From Polaromonas sp. (GTDB lineage Bacteria > Pseudomonadota > Gammaproteobacteria > Burkholderiales > Burkholderiaceae_C), in assembly GCA_013205645.1 (NCBI GenBank), contig JABMMH010000371.1, positions 1-11,867 on the forward strand: 11,867 nucleotides of DNA. The letters run 5' to 3'. The notes below the pieces were generated by a model. That model was not told the origin of the DNA and searched no databases. It saw only the letters and a program-made list of their open reading frames with translations. Shown here piece by piece: positions 1-6,800 of the stretch. Each line of letters begins with the position of its first letter. The stretch's first letter is position 1. The position numbers were made by a program, and so were the translations under genes.

Positions 1-319
1 ACGTAATACGTAGCATTTCTGTAGGTGGGCGGGAGCGAGAATCGCCAGCATTTGATTGCTGGCATCGACGATAAATCGGGCCAGAGTGGCAATCCGTCGC
101 GTCGATGCCTTGCAACAAGTACACCATGCCGCAAAAGTTGTTGGCCTAGTCCTCCAAGGGCTGCGCCACGTTTTCCCAACCGCCTTGAAACTCGCGCAGC
201 GAATCACCGCCGTCATTTGTGTAGGCCTCAATCAACGTTTGCACCATCGACATGTCAGCACTGTTGCCACGTTCGCACAAAACCGACTGGCCCGTCAGAG
301 GCTGTAAGCGATTCAACAA
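1..319 (-). pseudogene. Unrecognised coding remnant, interrupted and cut by the window edge
   Basis: On the minus strand one reading frame runs from just after a stop at 322-320 to the window edge, broken by a single TAG at 148-146. The part before the TAG includes an ATG at 253 and encodes a plausible soluble segment (for example SMVQTLIEAYTNDGG and FQGGWENVAQPLED). The same frame continues past the stop with NNFCGMVYLLQGIDATD. Third codon positions before the TAG are rich in G and C, as expected for a real gene of this genome. I do not recognise the family. It is either a decayed gene or a chance frame. The plus-strand frames over the same bases have low-complexity, Arg/His/Ser-rich translations typical of antisense shadows. 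Confidence is low because no motif confirms it. Confidence 0.25.
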
Positions 320-576
320 TCAAGCTCAGAACGCATGCAAAAACCACTAAAAGGCCTTAAAACCCTAAAAAAGTGAAGGTTCATTATTTTTCCAATGCCT
401 GTTGATGCGCAAGAAACACACAGTATTCAATTAATAAATTTATTGTTATTATTGATTTTGTGTTTTGTTGGCTGTAAACTGATTGTAGTGTTTCACGAAA
501 AGGCACATAGACTTTCGATACGATGTCAGTCGTTGATCAGCGCACATGTCGATAAATCATTAAACCGTGCATTACC
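320..576. other. AT-rich intergenic region upstream of the FlhG-like gene
   Basis: This stretch holds no convincing gene. Its base composition (long T/A runs around 380-480) differs sharply from the neighbouring coding DNA. A 61-codon frame at 395-580 contains a Leu/Ile-rich hydrophobic stretch, and its stop overlaps the TTG start at 577 as TTGA. It has no well-placed ribosome site and its hydrophobicity is explained by the AT-richness, so I do not call it a gene. The region most likely holds the promoter of the ATPase gene. Confidence 0.5.
452..480 (+). promoter_or_regulatory. Candidate sigma70-type promoter for the FlhG-like gene
   Basis: TTGATT at 452-457 matches four of six -35 consensus bases, and TAAACT at 475-480 matches four of six -10 bases, with an exact 17-base spacer. 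It would give a 5' leader of roughly 90 bases. Such matches are common by chance in AT-rich DNA, so this is only a candidate. Confidence 0.25.
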
Positions 577-1410
577 TTGACAAGAAAAAATTTTACCGAA
601 GTGATTGGCATCGCCAGCGGCAAAGGGGGGACGGGCAAGACAACCGTGGCCGTTAACCTTGCGCTAGCACTGCAAGAAAAAGGCTTTCGCGTCATGCTGT
701 TTGATGCGGACTTGGGTTTGGCCAATGCGCCTATTTTGCTTGGCACTCGTTGTCCGTTCAACATCAGCCACGTGTTGAGTGGGGAAAAAACGCTGTCCGA
801 CATCGTTGTCACCACGCCCCAAAAACTGCGCTTGATCTCTGGTGCTTCAGGTAACCAGGCCTTGGCCGGCCTGATGACGCTAGAAGTCACAAGATTGGTA
901 CAAGCCTTCAGTGATTTGCATGAAGACCTTGATTACTTGATCGTCGATACTGCGGCCGGTATTGCGCCTTCCGTGCTGGCCCTCATGGCCGCATGCCATC
1001 GTCGTTTTATCGTTATGCGCAATGATCCCCTTTCTATAGCCGACGCTTATGGAACCGTCAAAGTGTTGTTGGAGGATCTGCACATGGACCAGATTTATTT
1101 GATCCCCAATGCGGTCAAAAATAAACGGGTAGGAGAAGAGCTGTTTCAAAGAATCAATCGGGTGTGTGCTCAACATTTGACACATACCATTGACTACGTC
1201 GCCTCGATTGAGTTGGACGATTCGATCCAAGATGCAAACTCGCATCTACAGCCCTTGATGATGTTTGCACCCAGTAGCCAAGGCGCTAAAGATTTTCGTC
1301 TGCTGGCACAGGCAGTGACTGAGCTACCAGCGGTCGACCATCTCTCCGGTGGTGTGCAGTTTTTTGCCAGACGCTGGCTTACGCCGCATCGGTTGCGTGA
1401 ACTGCACTGA
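577..1410 (+). CDS. FlhG/FleN-like MinD/ParA-family ATPase
   Basis: A 277-residue P-loop ATPase of the MinD/ParA (SIMIBI) class. The deviant Walker A motif is KGGTGKTT at residues 16-23, with the signature lysine K16 as well as K21. The switch motif DADLGLAN is at 43-50 and the Walker B segment YLIVDTAAG at 120-128. The stretch NISHVLSGE (62-70) followed by the ISGASGNQ segment resembles FlhG/FleN, which controls flagellar number and placement, more than MinD. The C-terminus (VQFFARRWLTPHRLREL) could be an amphipathic membrane-targeting helix. No flhF, fliA or other flagellar gene is visible, so a different client is possible. The start is TTG at 577, since the nearest in-frame upstream stop is at 553-555. 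GTG at 601 is an alternative that keeps the P-loop. No clear ribosome site is seen for either. It converges with the regulator gene downstream. Confidence 0.85.
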   Translation: MTRKNFTEVIGIASGKGGTGKTTVAVNLALALQEKGFRVMLFDADLGLANAPILLGTRCPFNISHVLSGEKTLSDIVVTTPQKLRLISGASGNQALAGLMTLEVTRLVQAFSDLHEDLDYLIVDTAAGIAPSVLALMAACHRRFIVMRNDPLSIADAYGTVKVLLEDLHMDQIYLIPNAVKNKRVGEELFQRINRVCAQHLTHTIDYVASIELDDSIQDANSHLQPLMMFAPSSQGAKDFRLLAQAVTELPAVDHLSGGVQFFARRWLTPHRLRELH

Positions 1411-1461
1411 TACGCATCAAAAATGTCGGCAGCTGAGCCATGCTAACGAAGACATGAATTT
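1411..1461. other. Gap between convergent genes
   Basis: These 51 bases separate the stop codons of two converging genes. A weak five-base-pair palindrome (ATGAA, TT, TTCAT, about 1453-1464) sits at the right edge, partly inside the minus-strand gene. There is no GC-rich stem followed by a T-run on either strand, so I see no convincing intrinsic terminator. Confidence 0.4.
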
Positions 1462-2079
1462 TCATAGCTCGATACTCTCGGCAACGACACCAGATAGCTG
1501 ACTGCGCAAAGCGATTTGCGATGCAAAGTAACCCTGTAACCACTGCACATGAACCGGCTTCTTGACCAGTGCCGTATGGGCTGGCAAGGTTTCGAGAGTG
1601 TTGACGACGGAGAGCTCGGCCGTTGTCAGGCCGATCAGCGCGATGACGCTGCCCAAGTGGTTCGCCCGGACTGTACGGAGCAACTCGTAGCCATCAACGT
1701 TGGGCATGTTGAGGTCAGCGATCAAGACATCAGGCCGAATCGTCTGGAGGTTGATGAGTGCTTTGAGGGCAGAGGTGATCCAGACACTTTCAATCAAAAT
1801 TCCTTTGCCTTGGAGCATTTTTTGGATGAGGTCATGCGTCGCGCTGCTTTCGTCGACCACCAACACTTTCAGGGGCGAATCGGCGTTTTTGCAGTCGGAC
1901 TCAAGTTGACCGTAGCGCTTCTGGTAGTCGGCAATTGACTGCATGGAGATGCGCCGATGTCCGCCATCGGTCTTCCAAGCCTTGAGCTCATCCTTTTCAA
2001 CCAGCGCCTGAACCGTACCGACGGAGAGGCCTAGTTTTTTGGCTGCGAATGAAGTCCCACAGAATTCTGCTATTTCCAT
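1462..2079 (-). CDS. DNA-binding response regulator, excisionase-type HTH plus receiver domain
   Basis: A 205-residue protein with the reverse of the usual response-regulator layout. Residues about 9-57 form an excisionase/MerR-like helix-turn-helix (AAKKLGLSVGTVQALVEK, then the wing KTDGGHRRIS). Residues about 70-185 form a CheY-like receiver domain. All receiver landmarks are present: acidic pair D76/E77, phospho-acceptor D122 in IADLNMP, T152 in the switch position, and K174 before P175. It is therefore likely to be phosphorylated by a histidine kinase, none of which lies in the window, and to change transcription. The ATG at 2079 fits the start of the HTH domain; no good ribosome site precedes it. 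The gene converges on the FlhG-like gene. Target genes cannot be deduced; the adhesin operon to its right is one possibility. Confidence 0.85.
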   Translation of the reverse strand: MEIAEFCGTSFAAKKLGLSVGTVQALVEKDELKAWKTDGGHRRISMQSIADYQKRYGQLESDCKNADSPLKVLVVDESSATHDLIQKMLQGKGILIESVWITSALKALINLQTIRPDVLIADLNMPNVDGYELLRTVRANHLGSVIALIGLTTAELSVVNTLETLPAHTALVKKPVHVQWLQGYFASQIALRSQLSGVVAESIEL

Positions 2080-2264
2080 GGCGTTTCAGGCTTGGCAGGA
2101 AGGGAAAAAGTTAAGATAAACAGCATAGCCTCAATTATGAATCAAAAATGTTATCTTTTTTTTACAATAAATATTTCAAATGTAAATCGCCTAAAACAAT
2201 TTTATCAAAAGATGAAGCATCGCCCATTGATTCCTAACAAGAATTTGACATTGACGCCAAATAA
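2080..2264. other. AT-rich intergenic region upstream of the regulator
   Basis: This gap lies between the regulator start and the transposase remnant and is very A/T rich, especially 2110-2215. It probably contains the regulator promoter on the minus strand, but I found no pair of -35 and -10 boxes good enough to place it. No RNA gene is recognisable. Confidence 0.4.
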
Positions 2265-2664
2265 TTAGTCGTCCCTGAAAAATTCACTTTCAGTCCACGA
2301 CCCAGTTCATCGACCCGGACTTGGTCGAATTTACGGTGAAGATTCCTTGTAATTTGCGGTGCAAATCGCTGAAATCGGTCCAACCCGCTGCCTGCAACAG
2401 CCGTTAAGAAAGGCCCAGCCCTTTTTTGACGATTATCCGCAGCAACCAACGAATGTTGTAACCCGCCGCGCACAGCACTGCGTGCAAACTGTCACCGTCT
2501 GCGCCTTTGGGCGTCTCGCCCCAGAACTGGCAGACGTCTTCGTCGCTCTCGTTGAAGGGGTGTTTAGGTACAGCAGCGAGGCCATCAAGCGAAGCTGCAG
2601 CCTCACGGTGTAGCAACTGAACTGGTTGCTCGAGGGAGTTGACCTTGCGGCGATGCGTGGCCAT
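2265..2664 (-). pseudogene. Decayed 3' end of an IS5-family transposase gene
   Basis: The minus-strand frame beginning at 2664 contains GDSLHAVLCAAGYNIRWLLR followed by IIVKKGLGL. This is the characteristic C-terminal signature of IS5-family DDE transposases, whose usual form is GDALHAVLCGAGHNIR. The frame is broken by a TAA at 2406-2404, after which RLLQAAGWTDF continues in the same frame. The typical C-terminal ending EFFRDD and stop appear in another frame at 2282-2265, so at least one frameshift lies in between. The catalytic DDE region expected upstream is missing: sequence right of about 2560 does not match the family. This is an old, inactive insertion-sequence relic. I found no terminal inverted repeats or target duplication, so the element's borders are undefined. 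Confidence 0.75.
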
Positions 2665-2860
2665 GCTGCGGTTTCGTACTAAAAAGCGGCCTTAAAAATA
2701 GCTTTGGACTGCCGCGCTTCGCATGCAGTGACGAAACAGTTGCTCGCAGCAACGAGATCGACTGGCTGCGCAAGTCTAAGCGTCCGAGTCTTGTCTACGC
2801 TGAAAATTACACACAACATGTAAAAAACAAATTAAATGATTTAATTAGTAAATTTGCGTA

Positions 2861-2960
2861 AACTGTGAATTAAAATTTTTCAATGACAGACGCACGGATG
2901 GCGTGCGTTTGAATCTGCGGGTTTTCGCGGAGTCTTGTCCCTTTTTTAATTTTCACAGTT
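2861..2960. repeat. Inverted repeat pair flanking a hairpin, just before the SapC gene
   Basis: AACTGTGAA at 2861-2869 is the exact reverse complement of TTCACAGTT at 2952-2960. Allowing a two-base gap, the match extends over a further TTAAAA. The right copy ends four bases before the ATG at 2965, so pairing of the two arms in the mRNA would hide the start region. The arms could equally be a pair of operator half-sites or the ends of a small mobile element about 100 bases long. Confidence 0.5.
2887..2911 (+). promoter_or_regulatory. Nine-base-pair hairpin in the leader
   Basis: CAGACGCAC (2887-2895) pairs with GTGCGTTTG (2903-2911), including one G-U pair, around a seven-base loop. A second, weaker stem follows (TCTGCG at 2914-2919 with CGCGGA at 2926-2931), and a run of six T lies at 2942-2947, about ten bases past that stem. 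The spacing is too long for a standard intrinsic terminator, so attenuation or a structured leader is more likely than simple termination. It does not match a riboswitch class that I recognise. Confidence 0.4.
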
Positions 2961-2964
2961 GCCC

Positions 2965-3690
2965 ATGATTGCCCAATCTTTTTTCAGCCAAATCGTCGTC
3001 CTGAACCGCAATGATCACCGTGCGATGAAGGTGAAATTACCCGGTAAAGACTACCGGTTCAGTGCGACTTCCATGACCGTGCCGGTTGTGCTCAGCGAGT
3101 TTTTTGACCTGGCGGTCGACTTCCCCATCTTGCTGGCGTCCGATGGCAATGGCTCGCTGTCACCGATGGCGCTGCTGGGCTTGAAAGCCGGGCAAAACGT
3201 TTTTGTTGATGCCGCAGGTCAGTGGACAGCCGCTTATCTGCCCGCCGCGGTGCGGGCCTACCCCTTCGGGATAGTCGAGTCGGAGACCGAAAAAGGGCTT
3301 TGGTTTTCGGTGCTTGAGAAAACGTGTCTCGACGAGACCGAGGGTGTGGCCCTGTTTGATGAGAAAGGCGAGTCGGGCCCTGAGTTGCAGCGGGCCAACA
3401 GCCTGTCGATGGCGTTTGAGACGGACCGCGCCAAAACGGCCGCCTTGGTGGCGCATCTGCAAGAGCTCAAGCTGATCAAAGAAACCACGCTTCAGCTGGT
3501 GCCTGAGTCGGCAGAGCCTATTTCCATCAATGGTTGCCACGTGATTGACGAAGCCGCGTTTGGCGCCTTGCCGGCAGAAGCCGTTGAAAGCTTGCACACC
3601 AAAGGTCATCTGGGGGCTTGCTACGCCTTGCTGCTGTCGCTGCGCAATGTGCAGAAGCTGCTCAAGAAAAGCCTGGCCGTGTCTCCGTAG
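2965..3690 (+). CDS. SapC-family protein
   Basis: A 241-residue protein that I assign to the SapC family, named after a Campylobacter fetus gene linked to the surface-layer protein locus. It is unrelated to the SapC of peptide ABC transporters. Family-like segments are SEFFDLAVDFPILLAS (44-59), ALLGLKAGQNVFVD (69-82), then GQWTAAYLPAAVRAYPF (85-101) and ALFDEKGESGP. The C-terminal part is helical (ESLHTKGHLGACYALLLSLR). There is no signal peptide or membrane helix, so it is probably cytoplasmic. I chose ATG 2965; an in-frame TTG at 2959 would add two residues. Neither start has a clear ribosome site. The giant adhesin gene begins 19 bases after its stop, suggesting one operon and a role in production or export of that surface protein. 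The biochemical function of the family is not established. Confidence 0.8.
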   Translation: MIAQSFFSQIVVLNRNDHRAMKVKLPGKDYRFSATSMTVPVVLSEFFDLAVDFPILLASDGNGSLSPMALLGLKAGQNVFVDAAGQWTAAYLPAAVRAYPFGIVESETEKGLWFSVLEKTCLDETEGVALFDEKGESGPELQRANSLSMAFETDRAKTAALVAHLQELKLIKETTLQLVPESAEPISINGCHVIDEAAFGALPAEAVESLHTKGHLGACYALLLSLRNVQKLLKKSLAVSP

Positions 3691-3709
3691 CCCTTTATAA
3701 AAGTCCACC

Positions 3710-3871
3710 ATGCCCAAAGTCAAGTCAGCCGCGCCCGCTATTCGAGTGCCATCTGCAGGCAAGACCCGGGGTGCTGCGGCACGGCAGGTGCGCGACAAGT
3801 TCAAGGACCTTTACCGGCTGACGCCGCTGATGGCGGCCGTGTTCGCCGCCACCGCTGTGCCGGCTTATGCC
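3710..3871 (+). other. Extended signal peptide of the adhesin
   Basis: Residues 1-39 are long and basic (many Lys and Arg). A hydrophobic core follows (about 40-50, LMAAVFAATAV), ending in the cleavage motif A-Y-A before Q55. Long signal peptides are typical of very large two-partner-secretion exoproteins. The classical ESPR motif of such proteins is not present in its usual form. Confidence 0.75.
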
Positions 3872-6800
3872 CAAGTGGCAGCGAGTGCCAATGCACTGGT
3901 GCTGCGTCAGGGTGTCGGGCAAACCGCCACCTCGCTGGCGGTCAATGGGTCGACCACAGACATCCGCACCAGCACCATCCGTGGTGCCAACGCCTTCAAC
4001 AGCTTCACCCGCTTTGAAGTGGGCGGCGGCAACACCGTCAACTTGCACCTGCCCACGGGCACCAGCAACCTGGTCAATTTGGTCTCAGACAGCGCGGTGC
4101 GCGTCAATGGCACGGTCAACAGCTTGTTGTCCTCGGGCAAGGTCGGTGGCAACGTTATTTTTGCCGACCCGTATGGCTTTGTGGTTGGCGCCAGCGGCGT
4201 TCTGAACGTTGGCAGCCTGGCTGTCAGCACGCCTTCATTGGCTGGCATGGACCGGCTCTTTGGTGCGGCGGCGGGCACCGATGCCACTGCGGTGGGTGAT
4301 CTGCAGGCGGGCAAGTTGGGCTTTTCGTCGTTCGGTGGCATTCGCATTGAAGGCCAGATCAACGCGCTCGACAGCGTGACCTTACAAGCCGGTGTCGGTG
4401 AGGGTAACGGCGCCAGCGCCATTGACGTCTCCGGCACGGTGCGTGCGGGTGGGGCGGGCAGAATGCAAGTGGCGGTCAACGTCGGGGGTTCTCAGGCAGT
4501 TGACTTAGTGCAGTCTGAAGGCCGGATTGTGCTGACCGCCGGCGGCGACATCAAAGTCACCGGCAAGCTCCTGGCCGACGGTGACCCGTGGGCCAAAGCC
4601 GGCGCCATCCGCGTCACGGCAGGACGAGGCTTAACATTGGGCGGCACGGCGCAGATCAGCGCCTCCAGCAGCACAGGCAATGCCGCCGGCGGAGATGTTT
4701 ACCTCTGGGGCGAGCGCAACGCCACGGCGGCCGATGGCGTGCAGATTTCAGCCCGTGCGTCGGGCACTGGCGACGGTGGCCGGATCGAGATCAGTGGCCG
4801 CAAGAGCGTTGACTTGGGTCGGGTCAGCTTTGATGCGTCTTCACCGCAAGGCAAAGCGGGCGAAGTCTTCATCGACCCGGATGACTTGACCATCAGCGAT
4901 GCACGCGTCAGCGCGGGCACCAACTTCACAGCGACGGCCGACAACTCGATCACCGTCAGCGGCTCCATCACCACCACCAGTCCATCGGCCAATTCAGGCA
5001 ACATCACGCTGACCGCGCCCAACATCACCCTGACCAACACGGGCTTGCTGGACGCCTCGGCCAGTGCCGGTTACACCGCGGGAGACGTCACCCTCACGGC
5101 GACCAAGCCGGCGAATGAGCTGTTTCCTGATGCGTCGTCGACGGCTTCGATCGTCATCAATGGCAGCATCAAGGGCAAGGACATCACGGCCGCCACCGAC
5201 GCACGGGTGAACAACGGCCAAACAGTCTTCATGGAAAGTATTTCTGTCTTGACCGGTTTGGCCGGCATTTTTGGATTGGCCCCGATCAGTGGCGCCTACA
5301 TTCCTGCTGAGGCCAATGCCACTGTTGATTTAGGCGGGTCTGCCAATCTGACCGCGACCGGCAACGTCACACTGAGTTCCTACGCCAAAAGAGAATCGAT
5401 CTACACCTCAACGGCGGCTTCGAAGGTTGCGCCGTTTGCGGTTTCTGTCCTGGTCGGTAATCTAACAGGCACGACCAGCGTCAATGTGGGTTCAGATGTG
5501 ACCATTTTGGCGGGCGGCCATGTTGACATCAGCGCAGCTTCCAGAAACAGCACCAAACTCGTCTCCAACGCGGTTTCTGGTGCGACAAGGGGGATCAACG
5601 GCGTCACTGCGGAGAGTAATTCGGGTGTGGCGGTGGCCGCAACCATTTCACTGGTCGACACGTCCACCACGATCGATATTGCCTCAGGTTCTCACATCAC
5701 TGGCGCTGGTATTTCGGCACTTGTCAAGAGCGATAACAGCTCACAGACCGAGACCAATGCGTACGTTTTTGGCAATCAAGGCACGATGGGCGCAGCGTTC
5801 ACGGTCTCGATCAATAAGAATACGGCGTCTACCAAGGTCGGCGGTACTTTGACGGCAACCCATGGCGATGTGAGTCTTGGTGCCTTGAGCCAATACAACA
5901 CACAAGACGATGACCGTTATTACTTTGGCCATTTAACTGGCGCCAGCACAAAAGTCGTCCAGAATCTGGGTTTATTGGGAACTTTGAGCGACTTGCATGA
6001 GGGGCTCAACCAAGATGATGAAGAGCGCCAAAAATTCATTCTCATGGGGGCTCTCGGATCAGTCTGGGATGTGTTTGGGGCGGCCAAACCCGCCAAGGCC
6101 AAACCCACGGCGTCCATCAAAGCGGCATCCGCCGTGTCCTTTGACCTGACGACCATCAGCAGTCAGGTTGAGGTGTTGCCCCATGCGGTGATCACCGCTG
6201 ACAACGGCAATGTCCTTGCGTTGGCTGGCACCTACAACTCCTGTTTGGCATTGACTGCCAGCAGCACGGCTGTATCCAAGTTGGATGACAAAGGCGGCAC
6301 CAGCAAACTGGCTGTCAGCGCGGGTATTGTGGTGGGTGAAGAGCATCAGTACGCCGATGTCTTGATCGGCAGCAGCGCGCAGATCAGTGCTCAAAAAATT
6401 GGCATTTCGTCGATTACTGAGAGTGCCAGACACATTGGCTTGTCCTCAATATCTGCCTTGCCTGTCAGCGACCTCATTCAAAGCCAGGCTATCGCCACAA
6501 CCAGTGGCGACGCCAAGACGGCGGTTGCAGGCACCGCGATGGTGGTTTCCTCCGATTCGCGGGCCACGGCGTGGGTGGATGACCATGCCCGTCTTGTCGC
6601 CACTCAGGCAGCCCCTAGCGATGAGGCTTGGTCTGTCAGCCCCTACGCCCTCAATGCGGCCTATGGGATCACGGATACGGCGGGCTGGTCGTTTGACAAA
6701 TCAGTCAATGTGTCCGCCAGCATTGCCCAGAAGTTGGTAGGCCTCGGCGGCAGTGCTGTTTTTTCCTCAACGTCAGGCGATACGGCTGTAGGCGGAACGT

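Larger units (their letters stand above)
2665..2964. other. Leader region before the SapC-adhesin operon
   Basis: This 300-base stretch has two parts. Bases 2665-2800 are of ordinary composition and contain no recognisable gene. A short open frame at about 2691-2861 has no start codon and no family match, so I take it as chance or debris next to the IS relic. Bases 2801-2964 are AT-rich and carry the inverted repeat and hairpins listed separately. The operon promoter is expected here, but no strong -35/-10 pair stands out. Confidence 0.45.

Noticed and set aside
548..555. GTCGATAA, close to the flagellar sigma28 -10 box GCCGATAA, upstream of the FlhG-like gene.
   Set aside because: No matching -35 element is present at the required spacing, so one eight-base near-match is not enough.
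395..580. A 61-codon plus-strand frame with a Leu/Ile-rich hydrophobic segment whose stop overlaps the ATPase start (TTGA).
   Set aside because: It lies in strongly AT-rich DNA that would produce hydrophobic residues by chance, the only purine-rich stretch is about 15 bases from its ATG, and a promoter candidate falls inside it.
2691..2861. A plus-strand open frame ending at TAA 2859-2861, with residues such as SNEIDWLRKSKRPSLVY.
   Set aside because: There is no start codon, no recognised family, and it adjoins transposon debris. Chance or decayed sequence is more likely.
2887..2947. The hairpins plus T-run considered as an intrinsic terminator or a c-di-GMP riboswitch.
   Set aside because: The T-run is about ten bases beyond the last stem, and conserved riboswitch core motifs were not found.
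3160..3804. A minus-strand frame of 214 codons opposite the SapC gene.
   Set aside because: The plus strand encodes a recognisable SapC-family protein, and the antisense product is Arg/Gln/His-rich with no domain.
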